From CAWDVB01 sp963824105 (lineage in GTDB: Bacteria; Actinomycetota; Actinomycetes; Propionibacteriales; Nocardioidaceae): a stretch of 64,000 nucleotides of DNA. Made by a program: the position numbers and the translations under genes. Positions 9,501 to 17,824 of the stretch are shown piece after piece (within the stretch, counting starts at the first letter, position 1; the number at the start of each line of letters is the position of its first letter). The stretch is taken from contig CAWGNN010000006.1 of the NCBI GenBank assembly GCA_963824105.1, positions 449,360-513,359 of the forward strand. The letters run 5' to 3'. The notes under the pieces were generated by a model, which saw only the letters and a list, made by a program, of their open reading frames with translations, was not told the origin of the DNA and made no database searches.

Positions 9501-10107
9501 ACTCCGCACGCAGCGGGTGCTCCTCGGTCGGTGGGAAGACGTCGACGATCCCGCCGCGCACGGCGAACTCACCGCGCTTCTCGACCAGGTCCACCCGATG
9601 GTAGGCCGCGGCGGCCAGACGCTCCACGACCACGTCGAGGTCGACGGTGTCTCCCACCGACAGATCGACCGGCTCGAGGTCGGCCAGACCCGGCACTTGT
9701 GGCTGCAGCACGCTGCGGACCGGAGCGACCACCACCTGGACCGGTCCGGTCGTCGCGTCTGATCCGGGGTGCACCAGCCGACGCAGCACCGCAAGCCGCC
9801 GCCCGACGGTGTCACTGCGAGGCGAGAGCCGCTCGTGCGGCAGCGTCTCCCAGGCGGGGTAGTAGGCGACGCTCTCGGGCGGGAGCAGACCGTCGAGCGA
9901 GGCGACGAGGTCCTCGGCCTCACGCGCGGTGGCGGTCACCGCGAGCACGGTCCGCCCGGCCGATGCGATCGCCTCTACGAGGAACGGCCGCAGCGCAGGG
10001 GGCGCGGTCAGGTCGAGCGAGCTGATGCGGCCCGCACGCGCCTCTTCGACGACGGCGCCGAACTCCTTGTCAGCGGCGACCTGCTCGGCCAGCCCCCTGA
10101 TCCCCAC
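6577..10107 (-). CDS. mfd: Transcription-repair coupling factor Mfd
   Basis: Displaces RNA polymerase stalled at DNA damage and recruits UvrA. The 1176-residue protein has the UvrB-homology N-terminus, the RNA-polymerase-interaction domain (FVVHEQHGVGRYVEM), and a superfamily 2 translocase with Walker A GDVGYGKTEIA and box II VDEEQRFGV. The motif HQLRGRVGRGRERAYAYF and the C-terminal TRCF domain follow. The GTG start at 10107 follows GGAGGAACC; upstream in-frame codons lack a binding site. It heads a run with the lipoprotein and mazG. Confidence 0.97.
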   Translation of the reverse strand: MGIRGLAEQVAADKEFGAVVEEARAGRISSLDLTAPPALRPFLVEAIASAGRTVLAVTATAREAEDLVASLDGLLPPESVAYYPAWETLPHERLSPRSDTVGRRLAVLRRLVHPGSDATTGPVQVVVAPVRSVLQPQVPGLADLEPVDLSVGDTVDLDVVVERLAAAAYHRVDLVEKRGEFAVRGGIVDVFPPTEEHPLRAEFFGDEIEEIRSFSVADQRSLEPVERLWAPPCRELLLTDEVRARARLLADGHPELADILGRIAEGHAVEGMESLAPVLVGEMEMLVDLLPSQTHILLLDPERVRSRAHDLVATSEEFLQASWAAAAGGGSAPIDLGAAAYHELGDVRLHSVGRGVPWWTVSPFGLDPDAEDEGMRELGFTTVDGYHGDVDRVVADVRTWLSEGRRVVLLHEGHGPAQRFAEVLKDADVPCRVVESIDHASDLETGVAVLTTARLEHGLLDDSGTFAVLTGDDIAGQRSSMRDARRMPARRKKQIDPLELRAGDFVVHEQHGVGRYVEMTQRTVQGAVREYLVLEYGSSKRGAPPDRLYVPTDQLDAITRYVGGEQPSLDRLGGGDWAARKGRARKAVREIAAELIKLYAARQATKGHAFGPDSPWQRELEDAFPFIETPDQLTTVDEVKRDMEHEVPMDRLVCGDVGYGKTEIAVRAAFKAVQEGKQVAVLVPTTLLVQQHFSTFTERMAGFPVNLKALSRFQTDKEAKATIDGLAAGSIDLVIGTHRLLNPDIRFKDLGLVIVDEEQRFGVEHKEQLKRLRTAVDVLAMSATPIPRTLEMAITGIREMSTITTPPEERHPVLTYVGGYDDRQIVAALRRELLREGQVFFIHNRVQSIEKAAARLRELVPEARITTAHGQMGEHQLEQVMVDFWEKRFDVLVCTTIVESGLDVPNANTLIIERADMLGLSQLHQLRGRVGRGRERAYAYFLYPTDKPLTETAHERLATLAQHSDLGGGMAIAMKDLEIRGAGNLLGGEQSGHIADVGFDLYVRMVGEAVAEYRGDGPQEQPEVRIELPVDAHLPHDYVPSERLRLEMYRRLAEVRTDEDVELLADEMRDRYGDPPLAVASLMDVARFRGLVRRSGLTDVTIQGKYVRFAPVDLQDSQVVRLNRLHPGSVVKPGTHTVLVPRPSTAVVGGQPIRDAALLDWARMVIQAVLAGSSPA

Positions 10108-10263
10108 GGTTCCTCCCTCGCGTAGGCAGCCGGTGCACACGACTGGGCAGACGACTGGGCACAGCACAACGGCCCCCAGCCAGATGGGACGGGGGGTGGT
10201 CGAAGTCTACGTCCGCCCAGAAGCTGGTTGAGCCGGTCGGAACCAACCTGCCCGCCACCCCGC

Positions 10264-10269
10264 TACCGT
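10264..10269 (+). promoter_or_regulatory. Possible leaderless -10 element TACCGT
   Basis: TACCGT lies 8 bp before the ATG of the HD-domain gene. This spacing would put the transcription start at or next to the start codon. No Shine-Dalgarno sequence is visible in front of that ATG. It is a position-based inference only. Confidence 0.4.
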
Positions 10270-10277
10270 CGTCACCC

Positions 10278-10892
10278 ATGGACGTCGATCCCCACGCACT
10301 GCCCTGGCCGCTCCCGCAGGCGCTCGACCTGCGAGAGCGGTTGCTTGCCGCCTATGCGGAGGACGGCCGCGGCTACCACGACACCCAGCACCTCGCCGAG
10401 GTCCTGGACCGGGTTGCCGAAATGCGCGACGCAGGAGCGGAGTTCGATGTCGACACCGTGGTGCTGGCGGCGTGGTTCCACGACGCCGTGTACGACGGCC
10501 AGCTCGACGCCGAGGGACGCTCCGCCCAGTGGGCCGAGGACGCCCTCACCCGGGCGGGTCTCTCCGCAGACGCCGCCGGCGAGATCGCTCGTCTGGTCCG
10601 GATGACCGCACATCACCGTCCGGATCCGGGGGATGCCAACGCGGAGGTGCTCAGCGACGCCGACCTGGCGATCCTGGCCGCCGGCGCGGACCGCTACGCC
10701 GAGTACGCCGCCGGAGTGAGGGCCGAGTACGCCGAGGTCCCCGACGAGGTGTTCCGACTGGGCCGGGCGCTGATCCTCTCCGAGCTGGCCGACAAGGAGC
10801 ACCTGTTCCACACTGCGCACGCCCGTGAGCACTGGGAGTCGGACGCGCGGGCGAACCTGACTCGGGAGCTCGGGGAGCTCATACCGGAATAG
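10278..10892 (+). CDS. HD-domain metal-dependent phosphohydrolase
   Basis: A 204-residue HD-superfamily protein, probably a metal-dependent phosphohydrolase. It shows YHDTQHLAEVL, then AWFHDAVYDG carrying the His-Asp pair, and a later LADKEHLF segment. The substrate cannot be deduced; relatives are annotated only as predicted HD hydrolases. It is divergent from mfd with about 170 bp between them, and convergent with the DUF4031 gene 6 bp downstream. The upstream space contains a short duplication of GACTGGGCA near 10140-10160. Confidence 0.82.
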   Translation: MDVDPHALPWPLPQALDLRERLLAAYAEDGRGYHDTQHLAEVLDRVAEMRDAGAEFDVDTVVLAAWFHDAVYDGQLDAEGRSAQWAEDALTRAGLSADAAGEIARLVRMTAHHRPDPGDANAEVLSDADLAILAAGADRYAEYAAGVRAEYAEVPDEVFRLGRALILSELADKEHLFHTAHAREHWESDARANLTRELGELIPE

Positions 10893-10898
10893 CCGCCG

Positions 10899-11192
10899 TC
10901 AGGAGATGGTGATCGGGACCGAGGCGCCCCAACTGGCCGGCTTGCGCCGACGGAGGCGCGCCGCGATCAGGCGCACGACCAGCTCTCGTGAGGACACCGG
11001 CTCGGCGCCGGCGGTGAGCACCTTGTCGTACCACTCCTCGGGCACGTCGTAGTGGTCCCGGTCGAAGCCGCGCTCCGGGATCCCGATGGTGCGGGCAAAG
11101 GCGTGGAGCTCGTCGTAGGACTCATCACTGGCCAGGTGAGACCAGAGCCGCCCATGCCCATGGGCATTCGGCGGGTCGATCATCACGGCCAC
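10899..11192 (-). CDS. DUF4031 protein
   Basis: A 97-residue protein matching the DUF4031 pattern. It starts MAVMIDPPNAHGHGRLWSHL, contains DESYDELHAFARTIGIP and ends in a basic segment with SSRELVVRLIAARLRRR. Proteins of this family are small, soluble and of unknown function. It ends 6 bp from the convergent HD-hydrolase gene. The family assignment rests on the recognisable N-terminus; nothing about its role can be added. Confidence 0.75.
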   Translation of the reverse strand: MAVMIDPPNAHGHGRLWSHLASDESYDELHAFARTIGIPERGFDRDHYDVPEEWYDKVLTAGAEPVSSRELVVRLIAARLRRRKPASWGASVPITIS

Positions 11193-11325
11193 GGGTCCAC
11201 CTCGCTCTGGCTTTCAGCCGGTCGGGTCCGTGAAGACCCTAACCCGATCCGGGCCGGTCAGGGCCAGCCCGCGAGGAAGAGGCCGGGGCGAGTCAACGCT
11301 CAGCGGTGCGTGCGGCCACTCAGGT

Positions 11326-11574
11326 TCAGACCCAGCTGGCCGAGCGCGGCCACGACCCCGCCGATCGGTTCGCGAGCAGCAGCTCGCGGATCACCGCGGC
11401 GTCGCGGCTGTCGTTTCCGGCCACCATGGCGAGCAGGTCGTCGACGTCGCTTCGCGTGGTGTAGCTGGCCAGCTCGCGACGCAGCTGGGAGCGGGAGCGC
11501 CGGTTCCGCCGACGATCCGCGAGTTCGTCTCGAACCACGTGGATCTGCTGGGAAAGGGTGCGTGTGTTCGTCAT
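11326..11574 (-). CDS. Small basic hypothetical protein
   Basis: An 82-residue basic, probably helical protein, rich in Arg and Asp (MTNTRTLSQQIHVVRDELADRR). A GGGAGAGGA sequence lies about 10 bp before its ATG, which favours a real gene. It has no motif I recognise. It is divergent from the LysR regulator and may be its target. The C-terminus (SWPRSASWV) looks unconstrained, so the true end could differ. Confidence 0.5.
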   Translation of the reverse strand: MTNTRTLSQQIHVVRDELADRRRNRRSRSQLRRELASYTTRSDVDDLLAMVAGNDSRDAAVIRELLLANRSAGSWPRSASWV

Positions 11575-11630
11575 ATCTCAAGAGTCCTCTCCCGCAATCC
11601 ATGTGTCCAATGACGAATGCTTGCTTGATC

Positions 11631-11647
11631 CATGCGCTAGCGTCATG
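11631..11647. promoter_or_regulatory. Near-palindrome between LysR gene and divergent ORF
   Basis: CATGCGCTAGCGTCATG has a perfect CGCTAGCG centre and CATG ends. It lies 55-71 bp before the LysR start, where LysR-type regulators commonly bind their own promoter. It is a candidate operator; binding is inferred. Confidence 0.35.
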
Positions 11648-11701
11648 GGTACGTGCAGGCTGACCGCAGGCTGACCGCTGGATTGATCGAGGGGTGGTCC
11701 G

Positions 11702-12655
11702 ATGGACACCGAAGCGTTGCGCTGGTTCCAGCTGGTGGCCGACGGGGCCACCGTGACCGAGGTCGCCGAGCTGCACATGGTGAGCCAGCCCGGAGTCTCC
11801 CGGGCTCTGGCGCGACTGGACCGTGAGGTCGGCACCGCACTCTTCCAGCGCCACGGGCGCACCCTGCACCTGACCCACGCCGGATCGGTCTTCAAGCGAC
11901 ACATCGACACCACCCTGCACCGCTTGGACGACGGGCTGGCGGCCGTCTCCGAGCTGCTCAGCCCCGAGACGGGCACCGTGTCGCTCTCCTTCCAGCTGTC
12001 CTTGGGGACCTGGCTGGTGCCGCAGCTGATCTCCGGCTTCGCCCAGGAGCACCCCCAGGTCCGGTTCCGGCTCGAGCACTCCCTCGACTCGCTGGGCTCC
12101 TCGCAGGTGGCGAGCGGGAACGTCGACCTCGAGTTCACCTCGCGACGCCCGCACAATCCCTCGGTGACCTGGGAGCGGCTGTTCTCTCAGCCGCTGTGCC
12201 TGGCCGTGCCTGCGGACCACCGGCTGGCGCGGCGCTCCCGCATCCCGCTGGCCGAGGCGGCAGGAGAGGGATTCGTGATGCTGAGGAGGTCGTGGGACCT
12301 GCGCGCCCGTTCCGAGGAGATGTGTCTCGCCGCGGGCTTCTCGCCCACGATCGCCTACGAGGGTGACGACCTCCCCGTCGTCCTCGGCTTCGTGGCGGCC
12401 GGTCTGGGGGTGTCCATCGTGCCCGAGCGCGATTCGGTGCACGCGAAGACGACGCGCACCGGCTCACGCGGTGAGCGGCTGGTCCCGTTGGAGGACCAGG
12501 GCGCCTTCCGCGACATCGGTCTGGCCTGGTCGAAGGAACGCCGACTCCTCCCCTCAGCCGAGCAGTTCCGGCAGCACGTGATCACCACCGTCCGGCAGGA
12601 AAGGCGTGACGACATTGCCGACGCGACGCGTGCGGCTTCAGATCCGGTCGGCTAG
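11702..12655 (+). CDS. LysR-family transcriptional regulator
   Basis: A 317-residue LysR-type regulator. The N-terminal winged helix (about 1-60) reads MDTEALRWFQLVADGATVTEVAELHMVSQPGVSRALARLDREVG, here cited only for its HTH core VSQPGVSRALARLDREVG. The remainder is a periplasmic-binding-like effector domain (about 90-295) of normal length. The effector is unknown. It is divergent from the small gene ending at 11326, the classic arrangement for a LysR target. Its 3' end overlaps the convergent gene 12638-13003 by 18 bp. Confidence 0.9.
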   Translation: MDTEALRWFQLVADGATVTEVAELHMVSQPGVSRALARLDREVGTALFQRHGRTLHLTHAGSVFKRHIDTTLHRLDDGLAAVSELLSPETGTVSLSFQLSLGTWLVPQLISGFAQEHPQVRFRLEHSLDSLGSSQVASGNVDLEFTSRRPHNPSVTWERLFSQPLCLAVPADHRLARRSRIPLAEAAGEGFVMLRRSWDLRARSEEMCLAAGFSPTIAYEGDDLPVVLGFVAAGLGVSIVPERDSVHAKTTRTGSRGERLVPLEDQGAFRDIGLAWSKERRLLPSAEQFRQHVITTVRQERRDDIADATRAASDPVG

Positions 12656-13003
12656 CAGCGGCCGACGGGTCGGTACCTTGTCGAAGCCATGCCGCGCCAG
12701 GATCCGGAGGGCCTGCTGGAGGTGACAGAGCGCCTCGGTCTGGGTCCACTGGCAGTGGAAGCCGCTGCCGGGTCGGCTGATAGTGAAGTCCAGGACGGTC
12801 CGTGACGTGCGGACCGGGTCACCATCGGCCTCCATCTCGTAGGTCAGCGCGACCTTCAACGTCCAGCCCGCGGCGCGGAAGTCCTCGAACATCTCCAGCG
12901 GGACTCCATCGCACGTGCAAGATCCCTCGAGCCACCGGGTGAGGGTGCCGGGGCGCGCGACGAGGGTCATCTCCAGCGACCCCGTGGCGGTGAGCGTCGG
13001 CAT
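12638..13003 (-). CDS. Conserved-looking hypothetical protein
   Basis: A 121-residue soluble protein with alternating beta-strand pattern (LTATGSLEMTLVARPGTL and VALTYEMEADGDP). I recognise no family. It has two nearby Cys (SCTCDG) that could bind a metal or form a disulfide. The ATG at 13003 gives a compact protein and the frame overlaps the 3' end of the LysR gene by 18 bp. It lies 67 bp downstream of cysQ on the same strand and may share its transcript. Confidence 0.6.
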   Translation of the reverse strand: MPTLTATGSLEMTLVARPGTLTRWLEGSCTCDGVPLEMFEDFRAAGWTLKVALTYEMEADGDPVRTSRTVLDFTISRPGSGFHCQWTQTEALCHLQQALRILARHGFDKVPTRRPLLADRI

Positions 13004-13070
13004 TGTCGTCCTCCGATGACCCGGATCCCTTGTCCGCGGTCATGGGGTCAACGACCCAGCGCCCGTCCGG

Positions 13071-13856
13071 TTAGCGCTGGTTCTTCTCCCAGAAGTCGCC
13101 GACGAACGCCGTGATGGTGTCGGCCAGCTCGGGGCGGCAGACCAACAGGTCCGGCAGCAGCACATCGTCCTGGTTGTAAGCGAGCACGGCACCGTCGGCG
13201 CGGCTGGTGAACAGGCCGGCGGCGCGGGCGACCGCGACAGGGGCGGCGGAGTCCCACTCGTACTGGCCACCGGCGTGCACGTAGGCGTCGGTGATGTCGC
13301 GGACCACCGACATGACCTTCACCCCGGCCGACCCCATCGGCACCAGTTCGGCGTCGATCTGCTCGGCAAGCGCCGCCACGAACGCAGGCGGGCGGGTGCG
13401 CGACACCGCGATGCGCGGTCGCTGCGACGTACGGGCGGGGACGACCGGCGGCACGGCGGTGTTGAAGGTCTCGCCCAGCACCGGCTGGGCGACAGCTCCA
13501 GCGGTGAGGTCGCCGTCCTCCCACAATGCGACGTGGACCGCCCAGTCGTCGCGCGGCGGCTCGGAGAACTCCCGGGTGCCGTCGAGCGGGTCGATGATCC
13601 AGACGCGGCTCGCGGAGAGTCGGGCCTTGTCGTCGAGGCCCTCCTCGGAGAGGACCGCGTCGTCGGGCCGGTGCTCGGCCAACAGCCGCATGATCAGCTC
13701 GTGCGAGGCGAGGTCGCCGGCGTCCTTGAGCTCCTTGCCCTCCAGACCTTGGTCGCGGACCTGCAACAGCAGGTCACCTGCCACCGTGGCCAGCCAGGTG
13801 GCGAACACGTGGTCGTCTGCGTGGGGTGGGGGTGTGCCGGGGTCGAAGTCGCTCAC
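13071..13856 (-). CDS. cysQ: 3'(2'),5'-bisphosphate nucleotidase CysQ
   Basis: Removes the 3' phosphate of PAP/PAPS, linking to sulfate assimilation, or acts on inositol phosphates. The 261-residue protein belongs to the inositol monophosphatase superfamily: VLSEEGLDD supplies the first metal ligand and WIIDPLDGTREF the second, with the third in QYEWDSAAPVAVARAAG. The length is normal. It starts with GTG 13856, just after pth ends at 13883, so the two may be co-transcribed. CysQ is preferred over a general inositol phosphatase from the overall sequence character, not from a specificity residue. Confidence 0.85.
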   Translation of the reverse strand: MSDFDPGTPPPHADDHVFATWLATVAGDLLLQVRDQGLEGKELKDAGDLASHELIMRLLAEHRPDDAVLSEEGLDDKARLSASRVWIIDPLDGTREFSEPPRDDWAVHVALWEDGDLTAGAVAQPVLGETFNTAVPPVVPARTSQRPRIAVSRTRPPAFVAALAEQIDAELVPMGSAGVKVMSVVRDITDAYVHAGGQYEWDSAAPVAVARAAGLFTSRADGAVLAYNQDDVLLPDLLVCRPELADTITAFVGDFWEKNQR

Positions 13857-13882
13857 GGAGGTGCCTTCCGGGTTTGCGGATT

Positions 13883-14461
13883 TCAGGAGTTGTAGGTGGT
13901 CTGGGTCTGTTCGAGGCCGGACCGGAGCAGGCTCTCGACCGCGTCGGCGGCCCGATCGACCTGCAATGGCAGGATCTTGCGCTCGCTCGCCGAGTAGTCC
14001 GACAGCACGAAGGAAGCCGCGTCCTGCCGTCCGGGCGGCCGGCCGATCCCCACCCGCACACGGTAGAAGTCGCCGGTGCCCAGTGCCGACCGGATCGACC
14101 GCAGTCCGTTGTGCCCGTTGTCGCCACCGCCCAGCTTCACCCTGAGAGTGTCGAAGGGGATGTCCAGCTCGTCATGGACGACGACCACGTGGTCGGGCTC
14201 GACCTTGTAGAACTTCACCAACGTCGAGACCGGTCCCCCGGACTCGTTCATGTAGGAGCGCGCCTTGGCCAGGATGACCCGAGGACCGCCGCCATCGAGC
14301 CGGCCCTCCACCACGTCCGCCCGACCCGACTTGTGGGAGCGGAACGCCGAGCCCATCCGCTTGGCCATCTCGTCGACGACCAGGTGGCCGACGTTGTGCC
14401 GGTTGCCGGCGTACGACGGACCGGGGTTGCCGAGGCCGGCCACCAGCCACACCTCGGTCAT
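13883..14461 (-). CDS. pth: Peptidyl-tRNA hydrolase
   Basis: Recycles peptidyl-tRNA released from stalled ribosomes. The 192-residue protein shows VAGLGNPGPSYAGNRHNVGH with the catalytic His, VVVHDELDIPFDTLRVK with the catalytic Asp, and GGDNGHNGLRSI. I chose the ATG at 14461 because GAGGAAC precedes it and the protein then begins MTEVWLVAGLGNPG as usual. An in-frame start 45 bp upstream would add an unneeded basic tail. It lies 41 bp after rplY, the usual actinobacterial rplY-pth pair. Confidence 0.95.
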   Translation of the reverse strand: MTEVWLVAGLGNPGPSYAGNRHNVGHLVVDEMAKRMGSAFRSHKSGRADVVEGRLDGGGPRVILAKARSYMNESGGPVSTLVKFYKVEPDHVVVVHDELDIPFDTLRVKLGGGDNGHNGLRSIRSALGTGDFYRVRVGIGRPPGRQDAASFVLSDYSASERKILPLQVDRAADAVESLLRSGLEQTQTTYNS

Positions 14462-14502
14462 CGGTTCCTCGTCCCGTCGGCGGGAGAACAAGCTCCGGAG
14501 GG

Positions 14503-15147
14503 TCACTCCTCGGACGACGCCTCGGCCTCGGCCTCGGCCTCGCCGACCACGGGCACGTCGGCAGCCGCGACCTCTTCGCCCTCAGCGGGCTCCAGGACCT
14601 CGGCCTTGGGCGCGACGGAGATGTTCACGATCAGCGCCTCCTCGTCCATGTGGAGGACGGCGCCCTCCGGCATGGTGAGGTCCTTGGCCAGGATCTGGGT
14701 GCCGGCCTCGAGGCCCTCGACGTCGACCTCGACGTACTCGGGGATGTGGGTGGCCTCGGCCTGGATCGACACCGTGTTGTGCTCAGCGTTGACGAGCGTC
14801 TCGGAGGCGGCCTGACCCACGATGTGGACCGGGATCTCGACGTTGACCTTCTCGCCCTTCATCACGATCAGCAGGTCGAGGTGCTCAAGGAAGCCCTTGA
14901 TCGGGTGAGCCTGCACCTGCTGCGGAATCGCGAGCTGGGTCTTGCCGTCGACGTCGATCGTCAACAGCGCGTTGGCCCCGCCGTGCTTCAGGGCCAGCAT
15001 CGTGTCGTGGCCCGGGAGCGAGATGTGGATCGGGTCGACGCCGTGCCCGTAAAGGACGGCGGGAACCTTGTCGTCGCGGCGGATACGGCGCGCTGCACCC
15101 TTGCCGAACTCAGTGCGGATCTCGGCGACAATCAGGTTCTCGGACAT
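14503..15147 (-). CDS. rplY: 50S ribosomal protein L25 (Ctc type)
   Basis: Binds 5S rRNA in the large ribosomal subunit. The 214-residue form is the long L25/TL5/Ctc version. The N-terminal L25 domain (about 1-92) has EFGKGAARRIRRDDKVPAVLYG; a C-terminal beta domain (about 95-180) follows, then an acidic Ala/Glu tail (AEAEAEASSEE). It lies between prs and pth, as in many actinobacteria. The 175 bp upstream contain no gene and probably hold its promoter. Confidence 0.95.
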   Translation of the reverse strand: MSENLIVAEIRTEFGKGAARRIRRDDKVPAVLYGHGVDPIHISLPGHDTMLALKHGGANALLTIDVDGKTQLAIPQQVQAHPIKGFLEHLDLLIVMKGEKVNVEIPVHIVGQAASETLVNAEHNTVSIQAEATHIPEYVEVDVEGLEAGTQILAKDLTMPEGAVLHMDEEALIVNISVAPKAEVLEPAEGEEVAAADVPVVGEAEAEAEASSEE

Positions 15148-15294
15148 CGTGACTCCTCATGCTTCGTGGCAACGTCGTTCTGGGTTGCCTGCCGGGAGGA
15201 GCGCGAGCGCTCGATCAGTCCAGAAGTACCGCGTCGATCACGGAGACGCCATCGTCAGTCCCTCGCCGAGGCAACCGTCGAATCTTATCGAGGC

Positions 15295-15310
15295 TCGCCT
15301 CACAAGGCGA
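15295..15310 (-). terminator. Weak hairpin after prs
   Basis: TCGCCT-CACA-AGGCGA forms a perfect 6-bp stem with a 4-nt loop 13 bp past the prs stop. There is no clear T-run after it, so termination is uncertain. It could attenuate transcription before rplY. Confidence 0.35.
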
Positions 15311-15322
15311 ATCGAGCGACCG

Positions 15323-16303
15323 TCAGGCGTGACCGTCGAAGAGGCTCGTGACGGAGCCGTCCTCGAACACCTCTCGGATCGCGCGGCTGATCAGGGGCGC
15401 GATCGAGAGCACGGTGAGCTTGTCGAACTCCTGCTCAGCGGAGATGGGCAGCGTGTTGGTCACGACCACCTCGGTCGCCCGCGAGTTCTTCAAGCGGTCG
15501 ACGGCCGGGTCGGACAGGATCGCGTGGGTTGCCGCGACCACCACCGCGGTGGCGCCTGCGGCCATCAACGCGTCGGTGGCCTTCGCGATGGTGCCGCCGG
15601 TGTCGATCATGTCGTCGACCAGGACGCACACCTTGCCTTCGACCTCACCCACAACACGGTTGGCGACGGACTCGTTGGCGCGGTCGATGTCACGAGTCTT
15701 GTGGATGAACGCCAGGGGGGCTCCGTCCAGACGAGCCGACCACTGCTCAGCCACCTTGATCCGGCCGGCGTCCGGGGAGACCACAGCCAGCTCCTCGGTG
15801 CCGTACTTCTTCTCGACGTACTCGGCGAGGATCGGGAGCGCCATCAGATGGTCGACCGGTCCGTCGAAGTAGCCCTGGATCTGCGCCGTGTGCAGGTCGA
15901 CGGTGATCAGGCGGTCGGCACCGGCAACCTTGAACAAGTCCGCGACCAGCCGGGCGGAGATGGGCTCGCGGCCCCGGTGTTTCTTGTCCTGGCGGGCGTA
16001 GCCGTAGAAGGGCAGGACGACGGAGATCCGCTTGGCCGACGCACGCTTGAGCGCATCCACCATGATCAGGTGCTCCATGATCCACTCGTTGACGGGAGCG
16101 ACGTGGCTCTGGATCACGAAGGCGTCGCAGCCGCGCACCGACTCTTGGTAGCGGACATAGATCTCGCTGTTGGCGAACTCACGGTGTGTGGTCGGCACCA
16201 GGTCGATGTCCAGGAGCCGGGCCACCTCCTCGGCAAGCTCCAGGTGGGCCCGTCCGCTGAAGACCATGAGGTTCTTCTCGCTGGTTCGCTTGATGGAACT
16301 CAC
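15323..16303 (-). CDS. prs: Ribose-phosphate pyrophosphokinase
   Basis: Makes PRPP from ribose 5-phosphate and ATP for nucleotide, His and Trp synthesis. The 326-residue length is normal. Present are the flexible ATP-binding region PFYGYARQDKKHRGREPIS, the DLHTAQIQGYF segment and the PRPP-binding signature VCVLVDDMIDTGGT. It starts 3 bp after the glmU stop, so glmU-prs form an operon, as is common in bacteria. Confidence 0.97.
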   Translation of the reverse strand: MSSIKRTSEKNLMVFSGRAHLELAEEVARLLDIDLVPTTHREFANSEIYVRYQESVRGCDAFVIQSHVAPVNEWIMEHLIMVDALKRASAKRISVVLPFYGYARQDKKHRGREPISARLVADLFKVAGADRLITVDLHTAQIQGYFDGPVDHLMALPILAEYVEKKYGTEELAVVSPDAGRIKVAEQWSARLDGAPLAFIHKTRDIDRANESVANRVVGEVEGKVCVLVDDMIDTGGTIAKATDALMAAGATAVVVAATHAILSDPAVDRLKNSRATEVVVTNTLPISAEQEFDKLTVLSIAPLISRAIREVFEDGSVTSLFDGHA

Positions 16304-16306
16304 TTG

Positions 16307-17785
16307 TCACTGCTCCTCGTCGCCCGCGTGCGGTGATTCTCCCTCAGACCCCTCCGGATCCGCGACCCCCATCTCGCCGCGCCGGGCAGCTTCGGCCATC
16401 GGAGTGCCCGGACGGTGCGTCTCGACCCACCCCTCGAGGTTGCGCTGAGGGCCTCCAGAGACTGCCAGCGCTCCGGGCGGGACGTTGCGGCGGATCACCG
16501 CGCCACCACCGGTCATCGCCCCGTCGCCGATCTCGACCGGGGCCACGAAGGTGTTGTTGGAGCCCGTCTTGGCGCGCTCCCCCACCGACGTGCGGTGCTT
16601 GGCGACCCCGTCGTAGTTGGCGAAGATCGTGCCGGCGCCGATGTTGCTGCCCTCGCCGATCTCTGCGTCCCCCACGTAGCTGAGGTGCGGGACCTTGGCG
16701 CCCTTCGCGATCGTCGAGTTCTTCACCTCGACGAAGGTGCCGATCTTGCCTGCCTCGCCCAGCACTGCCCCCGGTCGCAGGTAGGCGAACGGGCCGACCG
16801 AAGCCTCGGCCCCGATCACCGCCTGGCTGCCGTGGGTCCGGACGACGCGCGCCCCGGCACCCACCCGGACGTCGGTCAGCGTGCAGTCGGGACCGACCTC
16901 GGCGCCCTCCTCCACCACCGTCGCTCCGTGCAGCTGGACACCCGGTCGCAGGATCACGTCAGGCGCCAGGCTCACCCCGACGTCGACCCAGGTGGTGGTC
17001 GGATCGACGACGGTGACCCCGTCACGCATCCAGCGGCGCAGGATCCGGCGGTTCATCTCCGCGGCGAGATCGGCAAGCTGGACGCGGTCGTTGACGCCCT
17101 CGGTCTGCCGGACGTCGTCGAGCCGGTACGTCGACACCGCGCGGCCGTCGGCCACGGCCAGCGCCACCGCGTCCGGGAGGTAGTACTCGCCCTGGGCATT
17201 CTCCGGCCCGATCCGGGCAACCGCGTCGGCCAGGAACTTGCCGTCGAAGACGTAGACGGCGCTGTTGATCTCGGTGACCGCTCGCTGCTCGGCGGTGGCG
17301 TCCTTCTCCTCGACGACCGCCACCACGTTGCCGCCGGCATCACGGACAACCCGGCCATAGCCGGTCGGGTTGGCGACGACACCGGTCAGGAGGGTGGCCG
17401 CGGCGCCGGTGGCACGATGTTCGGCCAGCAGTGCGGCGAGGGTCTCGGCCTCCAGGAGCGGGGTGTCACCGGAGAGGACCACGACGGTGTCCGGCACGCT
17501 CTCACCGAGTGACTCCAGCGCAATCCGGGTCGCATCACCGGTGCCCGACGGAGTCTCCTGCACGGCCAGCTCAGCACCCGGCGCGAGCTCGGAGACATGA
17601 GGGCCGACCTGGTCACGCTGGTGACCGACGACCACCACGATCCGCTCGGGCTGGAGCTCCGCCGCGGCATGCAGCACGTGCCCCACCAGCGAGCGCCCGC
17701 ACATCGGGTGGAGCATCTTGCTGGTGCGAGATCGCATGCGCGTACCCGCACCCGCGGCAAGCACGACCACCGCTGTCGACACCAT
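16307..17785 (-). CDS. glmU: Bifunctional GlmU: GlcN-1-P acetyltransferase / GlcNAc-1-P uridyltransferase
   Basis: Makes UDP-GlcNAc for peptidoglycan. The 492-residue protein has an N-terminal nucleotidyltransferase (about 1-235) with VLAAGAGTRMRSRTSKMLHP and VVLSGDTPLLEA. The C-terminal left-handed beta-helix acetyltransferase (about 255-450) contains NIGAGTIFANYDG and RAKTGSNNTFVAPVEIGDGA. I chose the ATG at 17785, preceded by AAAGGGG; the in-frame extension to 17917 runs into the repeat cluster and is unlikely. A 40-residue acidic tail follows the catalytic core. Confidence 0.95.
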   Translation of the reverse strand: MVSTAVVVLAAGAGTRMRSRTSKMLHPMCGRSLVGHVLHAAAELQPERIVVVVGHQRDQVGPHVSELAPGAELAVQETPSGTGDATRIALESLGESVPDTVVVLSGDTPLLEAETLAALLAEHRATGAAATLLTGVVANPTGYGRVVRDAGGNVVAVVEEKDATAEQRAVTEINSAVYVFDGKFLADAVARIGPENAQGEYYLPDAVALAVADGRAVSTYRLDDVRQTEGVNDRVQLADLAAEMNRRILRRWMRDGVTVVDPTTTWVDVGVSLAPDVILRPGVQLHGATVVEEGAEVGPDCTLTDVRVGAGARVVRTHGSQAVIGAEASVGPFAYLRPGAVLGEAGKIGTFVEVKNSTIAKGAKVPHLSYVGDAEIGEGSNIGAGTIFANYDGVAKHRTSVGERAKTGSNNTFVAPVEIGDGAMTGGGAVIRRNVPPGALAVSGGPQRNLEGWVETHRPGTPMAEAARRGEMGVADPEGSEGESPHAGDEEQ

Positions 17786-17824
17786 TGCCCCTTTCCGCTG
17801 CCCCACCACCGGCCTGCTCCCCTG